NCBI GenBank assembly: GCA_044350425.1 | Contig: JBILHS010000078.1 | Span: 1-28,378 of the forward strand | Source: M3007 sp044350425 | Lineage (GTDB): Bacteria; Bacteroidota; Bacteroidia; Chitinophagales; Saprospiraceae | DNA: 28,378 bases | Direction: 5' to 3' | Part shown: piece by piece, positions 7,008-15,119 of the stretch | Numbering within the stretch: position 1 is the stretch's first letter | How the letters are laid out: every line of letters begins with the position of its first letter | Program-made: the position numbers and the translations under genes | The notes under the pieces: model-generated | What the model was told of the DNA's origin: nothing | What the model saw: the letters and a program-made list of their open reading frames with translations, nothing else | Database searches by the model: none

Positions 7008-7964
7008 TTACTTATCGTCCCCAAAAAAAGAAATCACCTTCTCTGCCAATTCCATCCCGATATAAGACTGGGCTTCCATGGTGCTGGCGCCGATATGTGG
7101 GCTACAGGAGACTTTTGGGTGCCGAAGCAGGGCCTCCATAGGGGTTGGTTCGTTCTCAAAGACGTCCAGACCTGCCCCGCCGATCTTTCCGGAATTCAGC
7201 GCATTGAGCAGAGCCATTTCGTCGATCACGCCACCGCGGGCGGTATTGATCAGAATGGCGCCAGTTTTTAATTTTTCGAGTTCGGCTGCGCCCAAAAGCG
7301 GTTTTCCGATCCCCGGAATGTGAAAGCTCAGGATGTCTGATTCGCGTAAAACCTTTTCCAGAGACTCCGTTGAGATGGTCAGGCTTAGTTTGAGGTCCTG
7401 TTGTTCACCGAGTTGAATGCCGATCTCCGCTTCGCTCACGAAGGGGTCGTGTGCACGCACGCGCATGCCGAGTCCGAGTGCTATTTTGGCAAGTTCCTGT
7501 CCAATGCGGCCAAAACCGACAATTCCGAGCGTTTTGCCTTTGATCTGGAAGCCGGATTCAGCATCTTTTTTGAGCTTTTTGAAATCGCCCCCAGAGGACA
7601 ATTCACGATTGCTGCGTTGAAGCATCCGGGCAAGGGTGAAGATGTGGGCCGTTGCCAGCTCCGCTACGGCGCGGGAAGAGGCTTTTGGGGTGTTGAAAAC
7701 CTGTATACCCTTGCTCTGGGCATATTCTACGTCTATGTTGTCCAGACCAACCCCGCCACGTCCGATGATCTTAAGTTTTTTGCCGGCATCGATGACCGCT
7801 TTCGTCACCTTCGTGGCGCTTCGAACAATCAGCACGTCGTAGTCCGCAATGCCTGCGGCCAGATCTTCTTGCGCGATTTTATCTTCACTTACGTGATAGG
7901 AAGCCTCTTCAAGCAATAGAAGTCCGTCTGGGTGGATGCCGTCGTTGGCGAGAATTTTGATCAT
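7008..7964 (-). CDS. serA: D-3-phosphoglycerate dehydrogenase, short form
   Basis: A 318-aa D-2-hydroxyacid dehydrogenase that would oxidise 3-phosphoglycerate with NAD+, the first step of serine synthesis. It shows GRGGVGLDNIDV, Rossmann motif GFGRIGQ (about 153-159), the LINTARGGVIDE segment, and the catalytic histidine in SPHIGAST. It lacks the C-terminal ACT domain of the roughly 410-aa E. coli-type enzyme, so serine feedback through that domain is not expected. It could be another hydroxyacid dehydrogenase, but the N-terminal and GRGGVGLDNID patterns favour SerA. serB and serC are not in the window. The promoter overlaps the end of the upstream PNP gene. Confidence 0.88.
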   Translation of the reverse strand: MIKILANDGIHPDGLLLLEEASYHVSEDKIAQEDLAAGIADYDVLIVRSATKVTKAVIDAGKKLKIIGRGGVGLDNIDVEYAQSKGIQVFNTPKASSRAVAELATAHIFTLARMLQRSNRELSSGGDFKKLKKDAESGFQIKGKTLGIVGFGRIGQELAKIALGLGMRVRAHDPFVSEAEIGIQLGEQQDLKLSLTISTESLEKVLRESDILSFHIPGIGKPLLGAAELEKLKTGAILINTARGGVIDEMALLNALNSGKIGGAGLDVFENEPTPMEALLRHPKVSCSPHIGASTMEAQSYIGMELAEKVISFFGDDK

Positions 7965-8003
7965 GATGGATGCTTTATACGGGTGTTGAAATAAGTCGGA
8001 AGC

Positions 8004-8825
8004 TCAAAGGTAGGAAACCAATTCGCGAATGAGCAACCGCATCTTTGGTTCTGCGGCTTGCGCAGTAGAAATAACTTCCTCCAGAGTGGTTACCCTGATG
8101 GCGGATCGTGGATAGGAGACATTGCTAACCAGAGAGATCATGAGTACCGGCAGGTTCATATGCCTGGCGACCAAAACTTCCGGAATAGAAGACATGCCGG
8201 TGCAATCGCTGCCCAGGCCACGGAGCATGGTATATTCGGCCGGGGTTTCGAGATTGGGTCCGGGCAGGGCAGAGTACACGCCTTCAAATGCCCGGATGTG
8301 GTGGGTTTTTGCGATCTCCAAAGCTTTTTTGCGCAATGTTGCATCGTAAGTATGCAGCAGATCGGGGAAACGCGGGCCGAGCCGCTCGTCATTTGGGCCG
8401 CGTAAGGGGTTTTCGGGGAGTAAATTGATATGATCGCTTACAACTACAAGATCACCTGCGCGGAGGTGCGGGTTCACTCCGCCTGATACATTGGTGATGA
8501 TAATCCGTTGAATGTCAAGAAACTTAAGGACCCGAATCGGAAAGGTCACCTGTTCCATCGTCCAGCCTTCATACCAGTGAAAACGCCCGGCCATGACCAC
8601 TACCGGATGGTCTCCAAGCCAGCCAAAGATCAGTTTTCCCTGATGACTTTGCACGGTACTTTTGGCAAAATGCGGGATGTCAGGGTAGCTTATTTCTGTT
8701 TCGATCCGAAGGTCGTCGGTCAGATTTCCCAGGCCTGTTCCCAACACGACGCCAGTTTGAGGTTGGAAATCGGTGCGGTTGCGGATATAAGCTACAGCTT
8801 CCTGAATTTGTTCGTAGAGTGGCAT
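8004..8825 (-). CDS. Purine nucleoside phosphorylase, class I trimeric type
   Basis: A 273-aa enzyme for phosphorolysis of purine nucleosides to free base and ribose-1-phosphate. Family marks are VVLGTGLG near the N-terminus, SHQGK, GRFHWYEG, GVNPHLRAGDLVVVSDHINL, and SALPGPNLETPAEY holding the base-contacting glutamate. The Asn in SLVSNVS corresponds to the residue that favours inosine and guanosine over the Asp typical of methylthioadenosine phosphorylases. The frame upstream begins only with TTG (8852), so the ATG at 8825 is preferred. serA follows 39 bp downstream on the same strand. Substrate preference is inference. Confidence 0.92.
   Translation of the reverse strand: MPLYEQIQEAVAYIRNRTDFQPQTGVVLGTGLGNLTDDLRIETEISYPDIPHFAKSTVQSHQGKLIFGWLGDHPVVVMAGRFHWYEGWTMEQVTFPIRVLKFLDIQRIIITNVSGGVNPHLRAGDLVVVSDHINLLPENPLRGPNDERLGPRFPDLLHTYDATLRKKALEIAKTHHIRAFEGVYSALPGPNLETPAEYTMLRGLGSDCTGMSSIPEVLVARHMNLPVLMISLVSNVSYPRSAIRVTTLEEVISTAQAAEPKMRLLIRELVSYL
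8005..8012 (-). promoter_or_regulatory. serA -7 element overlapping the PNP stop codon
   Basis: Minus-strand TACCTTTG is a full TAnnTTTG match that overlaps the PNP stop codon (8004-8006). Transcription would start near 7998-8000, about 35 nt before the serA ATG. serA can therefore have its own promoter despite the close same-strand spacing. Confidence 0.55.
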
Positions 8826-8849
8826 AGAGATACTTGAGTTAATGCGCTG

Positions 8850-8857
8850 CAAAGTTC
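8850..8857 (-). promoter_or_regulatory. Possible -7 element of the PNP gene
   Basis: Minus-strand GAACTTTG matches TAnnTTTG except at the first base and lies 24 bp before the ATG at 8825. No clear -33 TTTG was found. Confidence 0.3.
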
Positions 8858-8937
8858 ATTGTTCTATGCTTATTCCACCTTTAATAAATTCCAGTATTTG
8901 CTATTACCTAAAGCTGTGTTATGTTGTCTTTTGGGTG

Positions 8938-8971
8938 AAAAAAAAGAGCCGAGACATTACTGCCCCGGCTC
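8938..8971 (-). terminator. Rho-independent terminator downstream of hsp20
   Basis: Read on the minus strand, stem GAGCCG/CGGCTC (8966-8971 with 8946-8951) closes a 14-nt loop and is followed by eight T (8938-8945). It lies about 140 bp after the hsp20 stop and ahead of the PNP gene, insulating the two. The rest of the gap (8972-9108) holds no gene I can support. Confidence 0.8.
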
Positions 8972-9108
8972 CATGAAAACACCTAAAACCCTATTAACTA
9001 ACCTTATGAAAACTCTCTTTTAATGACCTTGGATCTTTGAATTTATTGCTCTGATTTGCAGCAGATAGCAAGGTCTAAAATCCAACGGTCTGATGTCTTT
9101 CATCCAAA

Positions 9109-9561
9109 CTAACCAACCTGAATACTTTTCAACACTGACTTGGTTTCTTCTTTTTTTGGAAGTGTGATATTTAAAATACCGCTTTCGTAAACAGCTGCGA
9201 TTGCATCTTGGTTCACTGTGACCGGTAATTTAAATGAACGTTTGAAAGATTCATAGCGGAACTCTCGGCGAAGAAAGCGGCTCGTTTCGCTTGGAGATTC
9301 TTTAGTTTTTTCTTCCCGTTTTGCGGTTACGATCAGATGCCCATTTTCAACATTGAGCGTAAAGTGCTGCTTTTCAAAGCCCGGAGCGGCTACCTCTACT
9401 TTAAACGAATCTTCCTTCTCGGACACATTCACTGCTGGTTGACTGAGTTGTGCATCATTGCCTACAAACTCACCAATACCTCTATTCAACAACTCATCTA
9501 AAAAACCATTAGAGAAGAATTTGGTTGCGGGGAAGGGCTGAACTTTTACGATACCTGTCAT
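9109..9561 (-). CDS. Hsp20/alpha-crystallin small heat-shock protein
   Basis: A 150-aa ATP-independent holdase chaperone that binds unfolding proteins in cytoplasmic oligomers. The alpha-crystallin domain spans about residues 42-140, with PAVNVSEKEDSFKVEVAAPG at its start and the hallmark ESGILNITLPK near its end. A short C-terminal tail ends SIQVG, containing an I-x-V anchor. The start is an ATG at 9561. The upstream region has an inverted repeat (9566-9618) but no clear TAnnTTTG box, so control might use another sigma factor or a repressor. The gene is monocistronic, with its own terminator downstream. Confidence 0.96.
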   Translation of the reverse strand: MTGIVKVQPFPATKFFSNGFLDELLNRGIGEFVGNDAQLSQPAVNVSEKEDSFKVEVAAPGFEKQHFTLNVENGHLIVTAKREEKTKESPSETSRFLRREFRYESFKRSFKLPVTVNQDAIAAVYESGILNITLPKKEETKSVLKSIQVG

Positions 9562-9565
9562 TTTT

Positions 9566-9618
9566 TTACAATTTTATGATAGTGAAGGTTGTGATGAATG
9601 ACCGACGAAAAATTGTAA
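9566..9618. repeat. Inverted repeat upstream of hsp20
   Basis: Arms ttacaatttt (9566-9575) and aaaattgtaa (9609-9618) are perfect complements 33 bp apart, the first four bp from the hsp20 ATG. It could be an operator or a leader hairpin. It does not resemble the CIRCE element in arm sequence or spacing. Confidence 0.5.
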
Positions 9619-9700
9619 TTCAATTTCTTTTGCCGGACGGCCTGCCAATCAGCAGGCGATATCCTCCCTATTCAATACTTGTTCCATTTGTGTAAAACGT

Positions 9701-9776
9701 TCATTTTGGCAATTTTTAGAATGGAAAATACGCCAAAATGACATGTGCGCAATGGCTTTACATGCCAAAATGACAT
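9701..9776. repeat. Three copies of a 10-mer, two direct and one inverted
   Basis: gccaaaatga occurs at 9732-9741 and 9764-9773 (both extended to gccaaaatgacat), and its complement tcattttggc at 9701-9710. The repeats lie just before the possible AraC relic, in a gap where no gene is supported from 9562 to 9744. Confidence 0.7.
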
Positions 9777-9945
9777 ATTTGCTCGGTTAAGGGCGCTGTT
9801 AAAATCCGAAATCGCCCGGAAGTACCATAAAGTGCCTTTTTGTGCGGATACGTTGGGGGTTACCCCGGAAAGTATGAACCTTGATGCGTTGTTCATTGCT
9901 CTAAACCGGATTGAAAACCTTTATTGCCTAGCAGATTGCGGATAA
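9745..9945 (+). pseudogene. Possible relic of an AraC-type HTH regulator
   Basis: An open frame of 66 codons beginning at GTG with no convincing start. Its middle, ALLKSEIARKYHKVPFCADT followed by LGVTPESMN, resembles the start of an AraC DNA-binding domain (compare F-YA-x-L-x-V/I-T-P-x-x-L/M). The remaining 20 residues do not continue the domain, which normally runs about 80 residues more. It stops at 9943-9945, immediately before the truncated phosphoesterase, so a deletion or insertion junction may lie near 9890-9950. The AraC assignment rests on a short pattern and is tentative. Confidence 0.35.
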
Positions 9946-9950
9946 AATAG

Positions 9951-11066
9951 GCGCTGCACCTTGACTACCGCCAATACCTCGGCGCAGTGTGTCATTCGAT
10001 GCCGTTTTTCTTTTGCCTCGGCAACCACGAAGGGGAATCCGGCTACTGGCTCGACCAAACACCACCGAACAACATCGCGGTGTATGGGACCAATTGGCGC
10101 AAATTTTACTATCCCAATCCTGTTCCCAATGATTTTTACAGCGGAAACACGACCATAGAACCCTTTGGAATTGGTCAGCCGGAAAATTATTACGCCTTCA
10201 CCTGGGGTGACGCACTACTCGTCGTGCTCGACGTTTACCGCGATTGTGACGTGAACGAAAAACCCCAAAAATGGGACTGGACCCTAGGGAAAACCCAATA
10301 CGATTGGTTGAAAAATACCCTCGAAACCAGCAATGCTGCACACAAATTTGTTTTTGCACACCACAACCGGGGACAGGGCCGGGGTGGCGCAATCCCCGCA
10401 ACGGGTTTTGAATGGGGCGGCATGGATGCCAACCAGTACAAATTTGACGAATTCCGACCAGGCTGGGGGCTTCCGATCCATCAGCTCATGGTAGCCAATG
10501 GTGTGAACATCTTTTTTCAAGGGCACGACCACCTTTATGCTAAAGAAAATATGGACGGCCTGGTCTATCAGGAAGTACCCATGCCCAGCGACACCTCTTA
10601 TCAGATCGGGGTGCTTGCCAACGCCGATGCTTACACTGACCTGACTTTAGACGGCTCGGGACACCTGCGCGTAACGGTCGAGTCGGGTTGCACAACAGTA
10701 GATTATGTGGCCGCCTATTTGCCTGAAGATACCCTTGGCGGGCATAAAAACCGGGAGATCCGATATTCCTACAAGGTGGGAAATTGCGCGGTCCCGACCG
10801 AGGACCACCCGGCCCCTGCACGCCCTTTTTTTATTACTACCCCCAATCCCACGACCGGAATCCTCACCCTAAAGACCAGCGAGGCGGCAAGCACCGAAAG
10901 AAAGATCGAAGTTTTTGATCTACATGGAAGTTTGGTCCGGGAGACAATTATGGCAGCAGGCGAGACGAGCGTTTTAATGGATCTGGGAGGCCTGGTTTCC
11001 GGTGTTTTTGTGGTTCGACTGGCTGGAACGGAAGGCGTTTTTACTCAAAAGATCATTGTTCATTGA
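9951..11066 (+). pseudogene. 5'-truncated secreted metallophosphoesterase with T9SS sorting domain
   Basis: Similarity to the paralogue at 15120-16833 begins around 9951 (LDYRQYLG, then CHSMPFFFCLGNHEGESGYW) just after an in-frame stop at 9948-9950. The signal peptide, the N-terminal fibronectin-like domain and the first metal motifs (DxH and GDxxD) are missing. The remainder keeps GNHE, HHN and GHDH metal motifs and ends in a T9SS type A domain (TPNPTTGILTL to KIIVH). The longest open frames start at GTG 9987 or ATG 9999, about 359 or 355 aa. Without signal peptide and half the metal site it should be neither secreted nor active. Confidence 0.8.
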
Positions 11067-11130
11067 TATTTCAAAAAGGTAGCCCCCCTTTTCTGAACAC
11101 TCCCCGGATCACCGATTTCAATTTTTTTCT

Positions 11131-12738
11131 ATGAAAAATCTATTTTTACTACCCGTTTTTCTGCTTTTCTCCACCATAGCCCTCGCCCACGATCCAAATG
11201 CGACCAAGGCTCCACTCCAGGAATGGCACTTGAAAAACCACCGTCATCTCCACGCCTCGTTTTTGATGATGCGAAACGACACGGTTTTTTTGCAGACCGA
11301 AAACGATGCGACAAAGGCTTTCCCACTCAGGGACTTTTCAAAGGAAAACCAGGGTTTTATCCTGGAAAAAGAGGCACAGATTGTGCAATTGAATCAATCG
11401 AACATAGCGGCGCAACCCGTTCAATTGCCCAAAAAAAAGTCGAATGATCCATCCATGGCTTTGCTTTTTGGGTTTTCACTGCTCTCCTTTGCTGCCTTTG
11501 CGGGTTTTGTGTTTTTCAAAAAAAGCAAAAAGCTGGCATTTGCACTTTCGCTCAGCGGCGCAGTGTTTTTGCTTGCTTTCAAAACGGAGATCGCAAAAAA
11601 ACTCATGGGTACCGACCCGCTTTTCATGGATGCTGCCTTTCAACCCTTCAAACCACATGTCGCCACACACTGGGACAATACCTGGTTTTACGTAGAATCC
11701 AATGGCATCCCGACCACGCACCCAATGATGGCGGGCATTACGAAATGGCAACAGCAAGTCCCCATTCAGCAATGCTATATTGGCTCGAATGCGTGGCAAA
11801 TCCCGCTCAATCCGGTGCTCGCAGCTACGCCTGTCCCCGTCAATGCACAACATTTTTTGCGCGGGGCAGTGGCCATTGCGGCCAATGGTATCCCCATTTT
11901 TAATCCCTACACCAACACGGGTGTAGACGCTTTTCTCGACGGACAGCTTGACCAATGGGGTGGGCACTGCGGTCGCGCAGACGACTACCATTATCACATT
12001 GCGCCCATGTTTCTGGACACACAATCGGTGGCTATTCTGCCCATTGCATTCGGGCTCGACGGATTCGCGGTCTATGCCAGCCTTGAACCAGACGGCTCTC
12101 CCATGCTTCCGCTCGATGCCAATCACGGGCATTTCGACGCAGCAGGCATCTATCATTATCACGGCAGCGCAGCGGCTCCGTACATGATCGGCAACATGGT
12201 CGGGCAGGTAACGGAGGATGCTACGACGCAAATTATCCCACAGGCGAAAGCCACCCCGGTACGTCCTTCACTCACCCCGCTCACGGGCGCGACGATCACC
12301 GATTGCACGCCCAATGCCGCCGGGAATGGCTACACGCTCACCTACACGCGCAACGGACAGACGTATAAAGTGGAGTACAGCTGGACCATCCATGGGGTTT
12401 ATACCTATAATTTCATTTCCCCGACCGGCACGATCACTGAAACCTACAATGGCCACCTGCCCTGCGAAGTGCCGACTGCAACGCAGAATCTTACCGGAAA
12501 AAATATTGAAGTCCGGATCTTTCCCAATCCGAGCACGGGCGGTTTTTTTGTAAAACTCAATGATCCGGAAATTAAAGCACTACAAAGCGTTTTGGTTTTC
12601 AACTCCAGCGGGCAACTGGTGTATCAAAAAGAGCAGGTCGGAGCTGTTTTGGAAATTAGCGGCCTGACGCAGGGAGCGTATTTTTTAAAGATCAGCTTTG
12701 AACACGGCGAGATCAGTCGCAAAATTATTGTCCAATGA
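11131..12738 (+). CDS. Secreted YHYH-domain protein with SHD1-like N-terminus and T9SS sorting domain
   Basis: A 535-aa protein. Residues 1-19 are a signal peptide ending ALA. Residues about 29-77 (EWHLKNHRHLHASFL, then PLRDFSKENQGFI) resemble an SHD1 domain. Two hydrophobic stretches follow at about 109-129 and 134-150. The YHYH domain covers about 180-365 and has two YHYH tetrads (286-289, 341-344) plus NHGHFD. A T9SS type A domain (FPNPSTGGFFV to KIIVQ) forms the C-terminus. The function of YHYH proteins is not established; the His/Tyr clusters suggest metal binding. It follows the truncated phosphoesterase by 64 bp and overlaps the next gene by 4 bp (ATGA), which indicates co-translation. 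Confidence 0.88.
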   Translation: MKNLFLLPVFLLFSTIALAHDPNATKAPLQEWHLKNHRHLHASFLMMRNDTVFLQTENDATKAFPLRDFSKENQGFILEKEAQIVQLNQSNIAAQPVQLPKKKSNDPSMALLFGFSLLSFAAFAGFVFFKKSKKLAFALSLSGAVFLLAFKTEIAKKLMGTDPLFMDAAFQPFKPHVATHWDNTWFYVESNGIPTTHPMMAGITKWQQQVPIQQCYIGSNAWQIPLNPVLAATPVPVNAQHFLRGAVAIAANGIPIFNPYTNTGVDAFLDGQLDQWGGHCGRADDYHYHIAPMFLDTQSVAILPIAFGLDGFAVYASLEPDGSPMLPLDANHGHFDAAGIYHYHGSAAAPYMIGNMVGQVTEDATTQIIPQAKATPVRPSLTPLTGATITDCTPNAAGNGYTLTYTRNGQTYKVEYSWTIHGVYTYNFISPTGTITETYNGHLPCEVPTATQNLTGKNIEVRIFPNPSTGGFFVKLNDPEIKALQSVLVFNSSGQLVYQKEQVGAVLEISGLTQGAYFLKISFEHGEISRKIIVQ

Positions 12739-13931
12739 AATTTGCATCCAATAAACGTTTTATAACGGCGATCCTGGCTTTGGCTTTTTGCCAGATAATT
12801 TCGGCTCAAAGTCTTCCCAAAACCATGCGTCGGCTCCCGGATACCGGGCAGACCCAGGGTTATACAAACACCCCTGGCGAAGACGCAGATTTTACGATAA
12901 ATCCGCCTTTTTTTATCCAAAACGGCGACGGAACAGTCATGGATACCGTGACCGGGCTGATGTGGCAGCAAACCGATGGCGGCGAAATGACCATCGAAAA
13001 CGCCACTACTTTTTGCGAAAATCTGACGCTTGGGGGGCACGATGACTGGCGTTTGCCGACGACCTACGAGGCGTACAGTATTCTGAATCACGGCAAATCA
13101 AACCCCGCACTCGACATTACCGCCTTCACCAATACGGTGGCTGAATATTGGTGGACCAGCCAACACGATGTGACAAATGCTTCAAAGATCTGGGTCACGA
13201 ACAAAGGCGGCGGCATCGGGAATCATTTAAAAAACGAAACGGTCAGCGCCGGCGGAACCAAAAAGATACACGTCCGGGCAGTACGCGATATCGAAACGCC
13301 ACCAACTGTTTCAAGCCATTTTTCTGACAACAACGACGGCACTGTCACCGATCATCTGACCGGTCTGGTCTGGCAAAAAACACCCTTACCCGACTCGATG
13401 ACCTGGGAAAACGCGCTCGTCTTTTCTGCAAACCTCTTGCTCGCCGGGCACGACGACTGGCGGCTGCCGAACATTAATGAACTCCAGTCACTGAGTGAGG
13501 TAAGTATTGCCAATCCTTCAGTGAACACCAGTATTTTTCCTGAAATTGGCATAAAAAAGTATTGGGCCAGCACCAGTTTGCCCAATCAAACCACAAAAGC
13601 CTGGTATCTGGACACGCGTTTCGGCATCACGACTTACGCGGAAAAAACGGGGGAACTGAACCTGCTTTGCGTCCGTGGCGGACAAAATAACAGCGTCAGC
13701 ACGAGCGACCTACATTCCGGAAGCCCGGCCATTCTGGCCTTCCCAAACCCGTTTTCTGATCATGTGTTTTTGAAAAATGCGCCTGAAAATGTGGTTTGTG
13801 AAATGTCGAGCGCCATCGGGCAAATTATTTTTTCGGGAAGCAATATTGAAAAAAAGGATTTTTCAACATTGCCAACAGGCCTGTATTTTTTAAAAGTTTC
13901 AGGCAATCCGGTGCTGATACTATTCAAATAA
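12735..13931 (+). CDS. Secreted protein with two DUF1566 (Lcl-like) repeats and T9SS sorting domain
   Basis: A 398-aa protein with a signal peptide (about 1-24, ending SAQ) and two DUF1566 domains at about 64-185 and 201-315. Both contain the pattern DGTV-TGL-WQ followed by GHDDWRLP (101-108 and 238-245), so they arose by internal duplication. A T9SS domain occupies about 333-398. DUF1566 (PF07603) domains are related to the C-type-lectin-like fold used for binding at cell surfaces; no enzyme motif is seen. The ATG at 12735 overlaps the YHYH stop codon. The sorting domain is strikingly like that of the next gene, including NPFSDH-FLKNA-ENVVC. Confidence 0.88.
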   Translation: MKFASNKRFITAILALAFCQIISAQSLPKTMRRLPDTGQTQGYTNTPGEDADFTINPPFFIQNGDGTVMDTVTGLMWQQTDGGEMTIENATTFCENLTLGGHDDWRLPTTYEAYSILNHGKSNPALDITAFTNTVAEYWWTSQHDVTNASKIWVTNKGGGIGNHLKNETVSAGGTKKIHVRAVRDIETPPTVSSHFSDNNDGTVTDHLTGLVWQKTPLPDSMTWENALVFSANLLLAGHDDWRLPNINELQSLSEVSIANPSVNTSIFPEIGIKKYWASTSLPNQTTKAWYLDTRFGITTYAEKTGELNLLCVRGGQNNSVSTSDLHSGSPAILAFPNPFSDHVFLKNAPENVVCEMSSAIGQIIFSGSNIEKKDFSTLPTGLYFLKVSGNPVLILFK

Positions 13932-13939
13932 AACATAAA

Positions 13940-15115
13940 ATGAAACGCAGAAACTGGTTCATAAGCTTTTGTCTATTGTTGTCCACCGCCCTTTTCGCCC
14001 AAACTTCCGGCTCAGTCACTCAAGGCCTGGGCACGACAACGACGGCCGATTTGATGCCCAATTGCCCAAGCAACCACATCACCCCCCTCGGCACGATCAG
14101 CTCAACCGACGGAAAGCAGTGGACCGTGCCAGCGGAAAACAATTTTTCGACCGCGCCGAAACTCTCCGACTTGCATAATACCTGCAATGGGGTGGCGCCT
14201 GCGAACCTGGCCGCAGCCAACTTGTCGGGCGTGCCGGTGACTGAAATTGACCCCGGCGGCGAGGTCATTACGGGCTATCTTTTTGCTGACAATTATTTTG
14301 AACTGTATATCAACGGCGTACTCGTGGGCATTGACCCGGTACCGTTCACCCCATTCAATTCTTGTGTGGTAAAATTCCGGGTCTCGAAACCATACACGAT
14401 CGCGCTGAAATTGGTGGATTGGGAGGAAAACCTGGGGCTTGGCTCAGAGACCAATAATGGCAGCAATTTTCATCCCGGCGACGGCGGTTTTATCGCCCAG
14501 TTCAGCGACGGTACCGTAACCGATGCCACCTGGAAAGCCCAGACCTTCTATATCGCGCCCATTCAGGACTTGAATTCCGTGATTGAAAAAGCCGACGGCA
14601 CACATTCTACCGCCACCGCCACCATCACCCCGACCTGCGATGCGAACTGTTTTGGCGTTCATTATCCAAGCCCTACGAACTGGACCGCGGCCAATTTTGA
14701 TGATACCGGATGGCCAAAAGCGGTTTTGTACACCGCCGTACAAGTGACCAACCAGGCCGCTTACACCAATTTTGCCAACACCGCATGGCCGAACGCGAAG
14801 TTCATTTGGTCGTCTAATCTGATTTTAGACAACCTGGTTTTGGTGCGGCACACCGTCCCGGCCACGACGGCAGTATCAGACCTGGATGCTTCGGGAAAGA
14901 CACTCATCCAGGTTTCTCCGAACCCATTTTCTGACCATATCTTTTTGAAAAACGCAGATGAAAATGTAGTTTGTCAAATGACCAATTTATTCGGGCAGGT
15001 TGTTTTTTCGGGAAAGCATATCAGTTCGGCAGACTTTTCAAACTTAACGCCGGGCGTATATGTATTTAAAATTGAAGACAACAATACGGCTGCGCTGCGG
15101 CTGATCAAGATCTGA
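13940..15115 (+). CDS. Secreted protein of unknown function, jelly-roll-like, T9SS sorting domain
   Basis: A 391-aa protein with a signal peptide (about 1-20, ending LFAQ). Residues about 112-170 (ADNYFELYINGVLVG, then VKFRVSK) look like a galactose-binding-like beta-sandwich. A second block at about 235-305 (FGVHYPSPTNW, NFDDTGWP, FIWSSNL) has the same flavour. A T9SS domain fills about 325-391. I see no catalytic motif, so a carbohydrate- or surface-binding role is only inference. It begins 8 bp after the DUF1566 gene and ends 4 bp before the phosphoesterase ATG, inside the apparent operon. Confidence 0.8.
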   Translation: MKRRNWFISFCLLLSTALFAQTSGSVTQGLGTTTTADLMPNCPSNHITPLGTISSTDGKQWTVPAENNFSTAPKLSDLHNTCNGVAPANLAAANLSGVPVTEIDPGGEVITGYLFADNYFELYINGVLVGIDPVPFTPFNSCVVKFRVSKPYTIALKLVDWEENLGLGSETNNGSNFHPGDGGFIAQFSDGTVTDATWKAQTFYIAPIQDLNSVIEKADGTHSTATATITPTCDANCFGVHYPSPTNWTAANFDDTGWPKAVLYTAVQVTNQAAYTNFANTAWPNAKFIWSSNLILDNLVLVRHTVPATTAVSDLDASGKTLIQVSPNPFSDHIFLKNADENVVCQMTNLFGQVVFSGKHISSADFSNLTPGVYVFKIEDNNTAALRLIKI

Positions 15116-15119
15116 TGCG

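Noticed and set aside
9566..9618. CIRCE heat-shock operator upstream of hsp20
   Set aside because: CIRCE has GC-containing 9-bp arms around a 9-bp spacer; here the arms are AT-rich and 33 bp apart.
11476..12231. 251-aa minus-strand frame
   Set aside because: Antisense to the YHYH gene, whose domains are clear; a shadow of its codon pattern.
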